A DNA stretch of 64,000 bases from contig NZ_QWEQ01000002.1 in assembly GCF_009936045.1 (NCBI RefSeq), forward strand, positions 124,001 through 188,000. The letters are read 5' to 3'. Below the pieces are notes generated by a model. The model did no database searches. It saw only the letters and a program-made list of their open reading frames with translations, and was not told the origin of the DNA. Source of the stretch: Emergencia sp. 1XD21-10 (GTDB lineage: Bacteria; Bacillota; Clostridia; Peptostreptococcales; Anaerovoracaceae). This document shows, one piece after another, positions 35,896 through 44,475 of this stretch. The first letter of the stretch is position 1. Each line of letters starts with the position of its first letter. The translations under genes were made by a program, and so were the position numbers.

Positions 35896-37275
35896 TTACT
35901 GTGCTGCTTTTCTAGCCTCAATCTCTTTTTTCAGCTCCGGCAGCTTCTTTTCAATTTTGTAGATATACAGCAGAAGCAGCCCCATGACTACATATACTGC
36001 AAGCTGTGCAGTGAACTGCAGATGGAAAAAGGCGCTAAGCACATTTGCCGGCTGGGTTGCAGCAGTTGGATCAAAGCCGACTGCATCCAGTACAAATCCG
36101 GCAACCGTAGTACCAAATGCCAATCCAATTTTTGTTCCAATACCATATGCGCTCATAATGACGCTGGTATTCTTGTGCCCTGTCTTCCATTCGCCATAGT
36201 CAACACAGTCCATAATACACTGCGGTACCACTGCGCTTACCATTACAGGCCCGAGAGACTGCACGGTGGTGATGACTATATAAAAAGTGACGCTAGGCAC
36301 ACCTGTAATAACTGCTGCAAGCAAGCTGAGAGCTGCCAGCGTACATCCAATTAAACCTGTACCTGCATTTCCGAATCGCTTATACAGCGGCACCAGAAGC
36401 AGAACCGGTACTAGTCCGACAATCGTGCTCGGTACAGAAGCATAGGACATGGCGTTAACATCTCCCAAATTGTAAGTACAGTAGTAGACCATGACAGCAC
36501 CTCCAATGGAGGAAATCAGCATTTTCACCACCTGCATTGTCAGAACCGCCAAAGCAGGTCTGTTTTCTGCCAGTGCTTTTATCATCTGTCCCGCACTCGG
36601 CGCAGCTGATTTGACGTTGCCCTCCTCTTCATAGTCTTCATACTCATAGCCCTTTACTGTGCAAGTGCCGACATAACCAATAATTGCATACACAACCGCA
36701 TAAATTGCAGCAAGTTTTGCAAAGGCTGTCGCTTCGCCGTAGCCTGCCAGCCAGCCGACAAGGGGCATTGTTACTGCCGGTACAACAGCGTTAAGGATGG
36801 TATTATACACGTTGTCATAGACATTCAGCTTTGCACGTTCTGCACCATTAGATGTCAGTTTTGGTCTGAGAGAATCCTTAGAAATACTGAAAACAGTCTG
36901 AGACATTCCCAATCCTATAAAGGATACTGCAGCCCATACGACCTTCATAGTATAAGATAAATCCGGCGCTGAATAGCAGAGCACCATGAAAATTCCTACC
37001 GGAATCAGCGCACAACGCATGAAGAAAATGCACTTATTCGGTCTCCTGCTCTTTTCTACAATAATTCCCACCATAGGGTCATTGATAAAGTCCCAAATAC
37101 GGGCAATCATGATAATAAGTCCGGCTGCTGTTCCACTGATACCAAGAAAGTTTGTGAAAAACATCAGCAGAAAGTACATCTGGAGCAGCATCTGCAATGT
37201 TGCTGACACGTTGAGAAGCGGATACCCCATCAGTACTCTCATAGGCAATTTACGGTCGTTGTTGTTTGTTGACAT
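35896..37275 (-). CDS. MFS transporter of the glycoside-pentoside-hexuronide (MelB-like) type
   Basis: 459-residue membrane protein with about 12 hydrophobic segments. The N-terminal GTAAGLIIMIARIWDFINDPMVG, a GPH-family signature with the conserved Asp pair for cation coupling, supports a symporter. The second half has DYGEWKTGHKNTSVIMSAYGIGTKIG, also typical. Members usually import sugars, but here the neighbours are a lyase and peptidases, so substrate is open. Its promoter overlaps the upstream gene's stop. Confidence 0.87.
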   Translation of the reverse strand: MSTNNNDRKLPMRVLMGYPLLNVSATLQMLLQMYFLLMFFTNFLGISGTAAGLIIMIARIWDFINDPMVGIIVEKSRRPNKCIFFMRCALIPVGIFMVLCYSAPDLSYTMKVVWAAVSFIGLGMSQTVFSISKDSLRPKLTSNGAERAKLNVYDNVYNTILNAVVPAVTMPLVGWLAGYGEATAFAKLAAIYAVVYAIIGYVGTCTVKGYEYEDYEEEGNVKSAAPSAGQMIKALAENRPALAVLTMQVVKMLISSIGGAVMVYYCTYNLGDVNAMSYASVPSTIVGLVPVLLLVPLYKRFGNAGTGLIGCTLAALSLLAAVITGVPSVTFYIVITTVQSLGPVMVSAVVPQCIMDCVDYGEWKTGHKNTSVIMSAYGIGTKIGLAFGTTVAGFVLDAVGFDPTAATQPANVLSAFFHLQFTAQLAVYVVMGLLLLYIYKIEKKLPELKKEIEARKAAQ

Positions 37276-37306
37276 TTTGCCAATCTCCTTTCAATTTTAT
37301 GTCTAT

Positions 37307-37334
37307 ATTATACCATTTTGCGACAAATTGTCAA
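37307..37334 (-). promoter_or_regulatory. Promoter of the GPH-type transporter
   Basis: TTGACA (37329-37334), 16 bp, TATAAT (37307-37312) on the minus strand. The -35 is part of an odd palindrome GACAA-T-TTGTC. It overlaps the stop codon of the MalY-like gene. Confidence 0.75.
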
Positions 37335-38527
37335 TAATTTTTAAAACATTTTGTCAATTCGCTACAAGCTTCTGCCACTCTTTCTAAGGCTTCCCCAATC
37401 TGCACTCTCGAACTGGATAGATTCATTCTTGTCATCCTCTCACAGCCTTCTCCGTAAACTTCTCCTGTTTCCACCTCAAAAAGAGCCTCTCTCTCAAAGA
37501 AATCGTGGAGCTCTTTTCCTGAAATACCAAGAAACGACCAGTCAATCCAGCAGACGGTTGTTCCCTCCACAGGAAATACGTATGCCTGCGGCAGATGCTC
37601 TCGTAAAAATTCTTTTACCCAAACACCGTTTTTGTAAATATAATCTCTTACAGCCGTAAACCAGGCCTTTCCTTCCGGACAGTAGGCACCCAAAACGGAA
37701 GCATATTCAAAAGGTCCCAGACTTCCGTAATGATCCGCATATTTCTGCTCTTCGTAACGTGCACGAAGCTTTGCATCAGGAATAATCGCATGAGCATGAT
37801 TGACGCCGGTGAAGTTAAAAGCCTTTCCCAGTGATGTGACAGTAATCGCATACGCCTGTCCTTCTTCAATGGAAGCATAAGGCTTAGCCTGATGTCCTTC
37901 AAAGGTCATCTCACCAAAAATCTCATCACAGATAACCGGCATCTGATACTTTGCTGACAGTGCCGCTACTTTCCGAAGGTCCTCTAGTGGCCAGACCTTG
38001 CCTATAGGATTATGTGCATTACAAAGCACCAAAAGCTTATTTTCGGGTGCCTGCATTTTAGATTCTAAATCCTTAAAATCCATCTGATACTGCCCATCTA
38101 CAATTTTCAACGGATTATGTACCGTTTTCCGTTTCATTCGGGTCGCCGCCTGCTCATAGCGATAATAGACCGGCGTCTGTACAATAATCCCGTCGCCTTC
38201 TTTCGTTGTCATGCGGATAGCCGTGGCAACTGAAAAAATCGTTCCCAGCGCAGGCACAATCCATTCATCCGCAATTTCCCAGCTGCGCATCTCTTTATGC
38301 CACCACTTTACCGCATCCAGATACTGCTGTGTTGGAATCGTAAAGCCATAAATGCCTCGTTCCGCCGTTGCTTTTACTGCCTCCCTAATGCTGGGCGCTG
38401 TCGAAAAATCCATTTCGGCTGCCGAAAAGCTGGTAACACCCTGCTTACGCAGCACTTCCGGTCTAAAGCGTGCTTTCAAATTTTCCGTTCCCTCATAGGC
38501 TCCTGCTCTATCAAAATCGTACATCAT
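37331..38527 (-). CDS. MalY/PatB-type PLP C-S lyase or aminotransferase
   Basis: 398-residue fold-type I PLP enzyme. Family marks: MYDFDRAGAYEGTENLKARF, the YGFTIPTQQYLDAVKWW stretch, LCNAHNPIGKVW, VICDEIFGEMTF and the Schiff-base lysine in TSLGKAFNFTGVNHAHAII. PatB/MalY proteins split cystathionine or cysteine conjugates to pyruvate, ammonia and a thiol. The start ATGATG lies just after the stop of the HExxH peptidase gene (AGAGGA inside its end), so the two are coupled. Confidence 0.88.
   Translation of the reverse strand: MMYDFDRAGAYEGTENLKARFRPEVLRKQGVTSFSAAEMDFSTAPSIREAVKATAERGIYGFTIPTQQYLDAVKWWHKEMRSWEIADEWIVPALGTIFSVATAIRMTTKEGDGIIVQTPVYYRYEQAATRMKRKTVHNPLKIVDGQYQMDFKDLESKMQAPENKLLVLCNAHNPIGKVWPLEDLRKVAALSAKYQMPVICDEIFGEMTFEGHQAKPYASIEEGQAYAITVTSLGKAFNFTGVNHAHAIIPDAKLRARYEEQKYADHYGSLGPFEYASVLGAYCPEGKAWFTAVRDYIYKNGVWVKEFLREHLPQAYVFPVEGTTVCWIDWSFLGISGKELHDFFEREALFEVETGEVYGEGCERMTRMNLSSSRVQIGEALERVAEACSELTKCFKNY
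37344..37358 (-). promoter_or_regulatory. 15-mer ATTGACAAAATGTTT, copy 1
   Basis: Identical to 40012-40026 (plus) and 55492-55506 (minus). Here it has no -10 at 17 bp and lies 23 bp upstream of the transporter -35, inside the end of the MalY-like gene. Confidence 0.65.
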
Positions 38528-39940
38528 TTAATCCTCTTTCTTGCGCCAAATCAGTGCCCCCTCAATAGCGCCTTTCTTTATATCCTCATAGCGTCCTTTT
38601 TCAAAAGAAAATCTGCCGTCAAACCACTGATCATCAGCAGCGATTACTTCAGTTCCTGCCATCACCCTTCTAAAGTGTTCAACTGCCTCTTCACCCAGTT
38701 CTTCTCCAATCAAAGCTTCCCAGTCTGAAACAGTTACCTTCTCTCCTGCTCTTCTTCGTTCCACAATTAGTAAAACCAAATCGTCTAAACTTCTCTTGCC
38801 GCCGGATTTCTTTCTGAGCAGATAATCCGTCTCCGCCAGATAGATAAAACCTCTCCCATAAGGAACACGCTGAATCCCGCTATCTTCCCACGCTTTCTCG
38901 TAAGCCTCTTCACAGGTCATTGACTGATGTGGGTTATTGTAATAATTGGTACACTTTTCCGTAATCCAGCCTGCCGCCTGCTCATAGCCTGCAATTCCAC
39001 GGCGAAGAGGAATCATTACACTGTAAAACTCTGCGGTACCCTCACTATACCACGGTCCCTTCCCTGCCGGTTCGTCAAGAGCCGGCCAATTATGCACAAT
39101 TTCATGGGCAAGGGTGTTAAGAGCCTCTTCCATAATCAGCGGCATTGTATCACTGTAACCAAACACGAATCCGCCGTCAAAAGCGGTTCCTCCATTAGAA
39201 ATAGAAAACGGCTCTTTGCGGAAAAATACACTGTACGCTAAGTCTTCATCGCCGAAAAACTCGCACATTGCAGAAAGAAGTGTTGGCAGCTGCCTAGTAA
39301 CTTTTTCCTGATCCGGTAAATTTTCATCCAGCCAGTAGATATTCCGCTTTCCGCTTTCATCACTGACTCTTTTGATTTTCCCTGTCAAATACAGTGAGAA
39401 AGTATAGTCCTGCGGCGTTCCGATATAATCAAAATTTCCGCAGCCTTTTATCGCTGCAACATCAGCATCCTCCGGCATTTTCGATTTATCCCAGATAAAA
39501 TGAATGTGGTACTTTCCTTCCTCCACTGCTGCAAGAGATGTTACACCGGAAATCAATGCGCCATTTTTCTCCTGAATCGTATCAAAATATGGATGACATC
39601 TGTCCACGCCAGTCAAATCTCTAGGCAGAAAACGGTAAGAAAACCGTACATTACCTGCAGTTTCCCTTTTCACGCGCCATACTCGCTTGTCAAAACCAGT
39701 AACATCCTTTTCCACGGTTTCGCTAAGAGAAAGCGCTCCCTCATCGTCAAAGGCACAAAGACCTTCCTCTGTAAACTGTGCCCCCGGCACCCCCGCGACC
39801 ATCTTCCATAAATCCGCCAGCTTATCGCCTGCAGCAAACTGCGGACTTTCCAAGGTCATCTCAACATCCGCATACTGAAAATCATATTCTTCACTCATAT
39901 ACGGTCTAAGCGTTATCCATAGCTGTTTTATAGTGTCCAT
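38528..39940 (-). CDS. HExxH gluzincin-type metallopeptidase (M1/M61-like)
   Basis: 470 residues from the ATG at 39940, which follows GGAGG by five bases; the longer frame to 39997 overlaps the promoter and is rejected. The zinc site is clear: LAHEIVHNW with HEIVH, then GPWYSEGTAEFYSVMIPL giving the third ligand Glu in the M1/M61 spacing. The N-terminal half resembles the beta-rich N domain of these enzymes but is not a close match by eye. No signal peptide. An aminopeptidase acting on peptides in the cytosol is likely. Divergent from the amidohydrolase gene. Confidence 0.8.
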   Translation of the reverse strand: MDTIKQLWITLRPYMSEEYDFQYADVEMTLESPQFAAGDKLADLWKMVAGVPGAQFTEEGLCAFDDEGALSLSETVEKDVTGFDKRVWRVKRETAGNVRFSYRFLPRDLTGVDRCHPYFDTIQEKNGALISGVTSLAAVEEGKYHIHFIWDKSKMPEDADVAAIKGCGNFDYIGTPQDYTFSLYLTGKIKRVSDESGKRNIYWLDENLPDQEKVTRQLPTLLSAMCEFFGDEDLAYSVFFRKEPFSISNGGTAFDGGFVFGYSDTMPLIMEEALNTLAHEIVHNWPALDEPAGKGPWYSEGTAEFYSVMIPLRRGIAGYEQAAGWITEKCTNYYNNPHQSMTCEEAYEKAWEDSGIQRVPYGRGFIYLAETDYLLRKKSGGKRSLDDLVLLIVERRRAGEKVTVSDWEALIGEELGEEAVEHFRRVMAGTEVIAADDQWFDGRFSFEKGRYEDIKKGAIEGALIWRKKED

Positions 39941-39976
39941 CATGTCCTCCATCAAATTGTTTCTTGTATCATCTTT

Positions 39977-40005
39977 ATTATATAGAATGAATTTCATTTC
40001 GTCAA
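39977..40005 (-). promoter_or_regulatory. Promoter of the HExxH peptidase operon
   Basis: TTGACG (40000-40005), 17 bp, TATAAT (39977-39982) on the minus strand. Confidence 0.8.
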
Positions 40006-40017
40006 CTCTATATTGAC
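40001..40017. promoter_or_regulatory. Operator dyad GTCAA-N7-TTGAC between divergent promoters
   Basis: Inverted repeat with the same 7-bp spacer as at 34651-34675. Its two arms are the -35 boxes of the two divergent promoters, so one bound protein could control both. Confidence 0.7.
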
Positions 40018-40041
40018 AAAATGTTTATTTATTGCTATGAT
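40013..40041 (+). promoter_or_regulatory. Promoter of the amidohydrolase gene
   Basis: TTGACA (40013-40018), 17 bp, TATGAT (40036-40041); it includes the 15-mer ATTGACAAAATGTTT at 40012-40026. The ATG follows 28 bp later with GAAGGGAG ahead. Confidence 0.8.
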
Positions 40042-40068
40042 GAAGTCATATAAAGAAGGGAGATTATT

Positions 40069-41307
40069 ATGATTTCATACATTTTAAAAGGCCGCCTTAT
40101 CGACGGTATATCCGATACCCCTATAGAAAACGGACTCGTTGCCGTTGAAGGAAGCCGCATCGTCTATGCCGGTGCGGAAACCGATTTTGATGCTGCAGCT
40201 TTTGATACAGATAACAGCACAACTTTGCTTGATGCCGGAACTGGAACCATCCTGCCCGGCTTTATCGACTGTCATGCTCACCTTTTCGGCGATGAAAACG
40301 CCGGAAACTTTGCAGATGGCAAAATCTTTGGCGATCAATTGCTGGGCGCCGCTTATCAATGCGGTCTGCTTCTGGATGCCGGTTTTACTTCTCTGCGGGA
40401 TATGTCCGAAAATGGTCTGTATCTTTCCCGTGCGGTGGAACGCGGCATTCTTCGCGGTCCTAAAATCATGCCCGGCGGAAAAATCCTGGGAATTACTTCC
40501 GGTCACGTGGATATGAATCCATCCTTATCAAAAGAAGAATTGAATCGCCTGGATCATACCTCCAGACTCGTCGATGGTCCGTGGGACTGTGTACAGGGAG
40601 TCAGAGAACAATTCCGCGCCGGGGCAAAATTCATTAAAATCTGCGCTACTGGAGGCGTTTCTTCTCCTACAGACCGTCTGGATGACGTTCAGTTTTCCCC
40701 GGAAGAACTAAAGGCAATTGCTGACGAAGCAAAACGCCATCACAGCTATGTCTGTGCCCACTGCACCGGATATGAAGGCACTTATCAAGCGCTGCTTTCC
40801 GGTATCACCTGCATAGAACACGGCGTGTACTTAACGCAGCGTGAAATTGATTTGATGAAAGAAATGGATGCCACTTTAGTCACCACCCTCGCTGTGTCTT
40901 TGGGTGTTGCCAATATTCCCGGGCTTCCTGAATGGATGGAGAAAAAGGTCAAAACCTGTGCAGCTGCAAATGTCAAAACTATTGAAATGGCACGCAAAGC
41001 TGGAATTCGTATTGCACTGGGAACTGATTTTTCCAACAGCCCAAACAGCCCTTATCTGGAGAACGGTAAAGAATTCGCTGCCATGTGCAGAGCTGGCATG
41101 ACACCGATGGAAGCCATCAAAGCAGGTACATCAAATGCCGCACATCTCCTTTGCGAAGATGCCAGCACCGGTTGTCTAACGCCTGGAAAACTGGCTGATA
41201 TCGTCATCGTAGATGGCAATCCTCTTTCCGATATCAGCTGTCTGACTCATGCCGACCACGTAAAAATGGTTATGGTAGATGGAGAAATGAAAAAAGACAA
41301 TTTATAA
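40069..41307 (+). CDS. Amidohydrolase-superfamily enzyme (imidazolonepropionase/prolidase-like)
   Basis: 412-residue metal-dependent hydrolase. Metal ligands: HAH in GFIDCHAHLFG (about 67-72), the Lys of FIKICATGGVSSPTD, His in YVCAHCTGYEG and IEHGVYL, and the Asp of IALGTDFSNS. The C-terminal AGTSNAAHLL...LADIVIVDGNPL is typical of the imidazolonepropionase-like branch, which includes Xaa-Pro and other dipeptidases. Shares its promoter region with the HExxH peptidase, so a dipeptidase role fits. No signal peptide. Confidence 0.86.
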   Translation: MISYILKGRLIDGISDTPIENGLVAVEGSRIVYAGAETDFDAAAFDTDNSTTLLDAGTGTILPGFIDCHAHLFGDENAGNFADGKIFGDQLLGAAYQCGLLLDAGFTSLRDMSENGLYLSRAVERGILRGPKIMPGGKILGITSGHVDMNPSLSKEELNRLDHTSRLVDGPWDCVQGVREQFRAGAKFIKICATGGVSSPTDRLDDVQFSPEELKAIADEAKRHHSYVCAHCTGYEGTYQALLSGITCIEHGVYLTQREIDLMKEMDATLVTTLAVSLGVANIPGLPEWMEKKVKTCAAANVKTIEMARKAGIRIALGTDFSNSPNSPYLENGKEFAAMCRAGMTPMEAIKAGTSNAAHLLCEDASTGCLTPGKLADIVIVDGNPLSDISCLTHADHVKMVMVDGEMKKDNL

Positions 41308-41416
41308 AAACTTCACTACTATGTAATGGAAAAGGAGCGTCTCAAATGCTAACGCCATATAGGGAAGTAATTTGAAAATACCATTGAAATACAGTTTTAT
41401 GGGCGTTACAAAAGAG

Positions 41417-41462
41417 AAAAGACAGCGTAGAAGGCAGAAATGTTTTTCACGCTGTCTTTTTT
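41417..41462 (+). terminator. Terminator of the amidohydrolase gene
   Basis: Stem AAAAGACAGCG / CGCTGTCTTTT with a 22-nt loop, then TT; 110 bp past the stop and at the left edge of the defence island. Confidence 0.8.
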
Positions 41463-41684
41463 ATGCCAAAAAATAAATCGCACATTCGTCATCTCGATAA
41501 CCTCCTGTTACAACGTAGGTGTAAAGGAGGTCGAGCGTATACAAAAGCAAAATACCACTTGGCGATTGATGATTATGAGTACAGTATTATTATCGACAAT
41601 CTGAACAATTTGAGAAGTAAACTCATTATCAAATTTGCTCACGCACCGATTAAGAAATTTAGAATTAAGATAACGGAGGTTTAA
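41463..41684 (+). pseudogene. Remnant of a mobile-element small ORF
   Basis: 73-codon frame whose second half, YEYSIIIDNLNNLRSKLI followed by APIKKFRIK, resembles small proteins often found next to tnpV in Firmicute integrative elements. The middle segment that those proteins usually carry between the two stretches seems to be missing, so it is probably internally deleted. The start is uncertain. It is followed by AACGGAGG and the TnpV-like gene. Confidence 0.4.
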
Positions 41685-41688
41685 GTTT

Positions 41689-42066
41689 ATAGAAAAGACA
41701 ATATTTGAACAGATGGGCGGTACATACGAACAGCAAGGTGATTATCTTATTCCCTGCCTTACCTTACCATCCGAAGAAGAAAATAGACCTGTCAGTTTAT
41801 GGGAACAACGGAACTGCCACTACCTAAAGCAAAATCATAGAGTAATATATATGAATTTGCTCACAAACGACAAGCTGAACAGTTATCTTGCCGATATTAA
41901 CGAGCAAGCAGAAGATATGTTTCTTCGACTGATAAATCAGATGGTAGAATGTCAAGGTGTGATCGAACGGCTCAACTCGGATAATCAAATGAAGTGGGTT
42001 GCACGAATGAATAACATCCAAAGCAGAGCAACAGAAATCGTGAATCACGATATAATTTACAACTAA
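41689..42066 (+). CDS. tnpV: TnpV-like transposon protein, start codon apparently ATA
   Basis: Recognised as TnpV, a small accessory protein of Tn4451-type and related elements: MGGTYEQQGDYLIPCL, LWEQRNCHYLKQNHRVIYMNLLT and NSYLADINEQAEDMFLRLI. Usual members start MEKTIFEQMGGTY; here the frame reads ATA-GAA-AAG at 41689, i.e. IEKTIFEQMGG, with GGAGG ten bases upstream of the ATA. The first ATG is nine codons in (41713) and has no ribosome site. The start has probably decayed. No transposase or recombinase is left nearby, so this is a remnant. Confidence 0.7.
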   Translation: MEKTIFEQMGGTYEQQGDYLIPCLTLPSEEENRPVSLWEQRNCHYLKQNHRVIYMNLLTNDKLNSYLADINEQAEDMFLRLINQMVECQGVIERLNSDNQMKWVARMNNIQSRATEIVNHDIIYN

Positions 42067-42153
42067 CTTAGAACGGCGGCAAGAAGAAATCCTTGCCGCC
42101 GTTGTGTTAAGTTCAAATACACATTGTGAGAAGTTCTCAAAACCCATGCAATT

Positions 42154-44475
42154 TTAAAAAATAAATCTTGAAATACTACTTTTCTGAGCATCGCTGAGAT
42201 TTTCAATTTTTTCGTTAAATTTAATTTCCATTTGATCAATGCTTTCAACACAAGGCTTCAACCATTCAATTTCTTCGAAAGAAAACCCATATCGTAACAT
42301 CCATATCTCAGTCGAGTCTTCCGTTCCATATTTGATGTACTTTGCCAACCTCTCAGCACGATTGTCTTGATACGCAAGATAATACTGATGAAAAATCGCA
42401 TAGAACAAATCACTCAGCTTAAATCCTATAAGTTTATCGAGGAAATCATATGTATCATAGACAATACGGTCGTAATCGACATCTTTACCCTTTGTTTCAG
42501 CACGGAATAAGGGGAAAGTACGCAATTCTTTATTCGGGATATCACTATAACCTGCAATGTAGCGAACTGTCAGGCTGTCAGCACGATCTTGTTGACCTGC
42601 TCGTGACCATAATCGCCGTTGGGCAACATTGGAAACATAAGCATATCTCTCTTGACAAATTTTACTAAATGTTTTGCCATGCACTTTCCAGATCATTATT
42701 TTGATGGCGGAATCAAAAACGAATTTTTCTGCTGCGGTTAGTTCTCGACCTAAATACTGCTTGTATAAACACTGAAAATCCTCATACACCTCTTTTGCTA
42801 CTGTATTAGGCAACACAAAGCCTGCATCAGTAAACATCATATCCAACAATGTAGGGACTACCGTAGTAACACTATCTGACTTTAATTTCTCAAGATCTTT
42901 ATTTGTAAGATTATACTCGTCAGAGAATTCCCCTGTTTTGATTGCTTCTTTGTACTCCTCATATTTCTTGTCCATTTTATCGTCTGTGGTATCTAATCGA
43001 GATTTTGACGAAAGAATATTTTTCTTGCGGTACACCTTTCGGAATCTACTCATTGCATTTGGTCGCAAAATGACGCTACCAAAATCAAATACAGGTTTGT
43101 TAGTAGAGCGACCGGCTCTACCAATCAGATTTTTAACAGAAAGTGTTTTACTTTCCTCGAAGCGGTCAAGATAAACCACATCGAATGGCATATTGATTCC
43201 TTGCTCCAGAGTAGAAGTAGCAAAACAGATTTTACAGAAGCCCTGCTGCGTAAAATGCTCTAATATCAAACGGGCTGTCAATGGCATTGAACCGTGATGA
43301 ACAACAATCCCGCATCTCAGTTTTTCCAGCATATCAGAGTTATAAAATAACTTATCCGTTGTTGAAGCACCAATATACTCCTTTAGCTCATCTATCATTT
43401 TTATTGCAATAGGATCATTAATTGGTTGGCACATAGAAATATACTTCTGAAATTGACCATATATCTGCTTATTGTAAATGTGCGACTTTGGCACATAGAT
43501 CAGTACACTACCACCCTTTTTCAGTGCGGACTCAATAGGATCAAAGTTTGCTTCTAGCTTGCGTTTTCCAAGCGTTGTAGGGTCACTACCAAAATGATAG
43601 AATTTTTGGCTTGTTGTGTCATGAGTATAAAAAATCTGTCCTACATTTTTTAATTCATAATTGCTGTATGTTGCCGTTGTATCAATGATTTCAATTCCAT
43701 TTTTCTGCAATTGTGCTTCGGGATTTTCGACGAACGGATGTGCAAAAACGAATTTTGCGTCAGGAAAATACTTTAGTGCTCGCCTCACTATACTATCAAA
43801 ATAGAGACCTCGCACCGAGTGTTCATCACTGAGCTGGGCTTCATCAAACAGAATCAAATCAATATTTAGCCAATCTTTATTTTTGAACAACTCTTTTGCA
43901 CGCTCAGGTGTCAGTATGAAAATATTTCTGTGAATGTGTTTTGCATTAATCTTATCAACAAAAGTCAGGACATTTACAGTCTTTCTGTCTACAAGACTGT
44001 TCAATCGGTCATAGTACTCGTTAATGAGTGCTCTTGAAGGGACAATGACAACCACATCATTGGAACAATCAGTAATAAGATGTCGAAATACAAATGATTT
44101 CCCTGTACTTGTTGGTGCTGAAAAGCTGAAATACTGTAAATCTCGTATCTTCTTAAGAATATCTGCCTGCATTGGCGTATAGTCATTGCCAAATTCGTCT
44201 TTGAGTTGCTGATGATACATCTTAAAGACTGATCCTGTAAGGCTTTCAATTTTGGGTTGTTTGAAAAACAGCCCCATCGTGGCAATTATTTCTTGCTCGT
44301 CCTTCTTGAAAAACTCTGGTTGGAACAATTTAAAATATGAAACTATTTCTAAAACCACAGAGCTATTGGGACCGTTTTGATAAATCTCAGATTTGACATA
44401 GTCGATAATCTGCTCCAAATCTTCCCCTCTTCGGATTTTGGCAATGATATTGCCCTTTTCTAAAACAGTATTCAT
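42154..44475 (-). CDS. HamB-like DEAD/DEAH helicase (Hachiman-like defence)
   Basis: 773-residue superfamily 2 helicase. Walker A SAPTSTGKSF (119-128), DEAQ (211-214), and the C-terminal helicase motifs with ATSTLEQGINMPFDVVYLD and LIGRAGRST. About 290 residues follow the helicase core without a recognised domain. Start overlaps the stop of the HamA-like nuclease by 4 bp (ATGA). The nuclease-plus-helicase pair is the architecture of Hachiman (HamA DUF1837 with HamB), and of the related AbpAB system. Last gene of the defence run. Confidence 0.72.
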   Translation of the reverse strand: MNTVLEKGNIIAKIRRGEDLEQIIDYVKSEIYQNGPNSSVVLEIVSYFKLFQPEFFKKDEQEIIATMGLFFKQPKIESLTGSVFKMYHQQLKDEFGNDYTPMQADILKKIRDLQYFSFSAPTSTGKSFVFRHLITDCSNDVVVIVPSRALINEYYDRLNSLVDRKTVNVLTFVDKINAKHIHRNIFILTPERAKELFKNKDWLNIDLILFDEAQLSDEHSVRGLYFDSIVRRALKYFPDAKFVFAHPFVENPEAQLQKNGIEIIDTTATYSNYELKNVGQIFYTHDTTSQKFYHFGSDPTTLGKRKLEANFDPIESALKKGGSVLIYVPKSHIYNKQIYGQFQKYISMCQPINDPIAIKMIDELKEYIGASTTDKLFYNSDMLEKLRCGIVVHHGSMPLTARLILEHFTQQGFCKICFATSTLEQGINMPFDVVYLDRFEESKTLSVKNLIGRAGRSTNKPVFDFGSVILRPNAMSRFRKVYRKKNILSSKSRLDTTDDKMDKKYEEYKEAIKTGEFSDEYNLTNKDLEKLKSDSVTTVVPTLLDMMFTDAGFVLPNTVAKEVYEDFQCLYKQYLGRELTAAEKFVFDSAIKIMIWKVHGKTFSKICQERYAYVSNVAQRRLWSRAGQQDRADSLTVRYIAGYSDIPNKELRTFPLFRAETKGKDVDYDRIVYDTYDFLDKLIGFKLSDLFYAIFHQYYLAYQDNRAERLAKYIKYGTEDSTEIWMLRYGFSFEEIEWLKPCVESIDQMEIKFNEKIENLSDAQKSSISRFIF

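Noticed and set aside
35887-36354. Plus-strand frame opposite the GPH transporter
   Set aside because: Cysteine- and histidine-rich translation without signals; shadow of the transporter gene.
41346-41375. Nine-residue ORF with AAAAGGAG ahead, just after the amidohydrolase
   Set aside because: Too short to support, ends before the terminator, no downstream gene for it to regulate.
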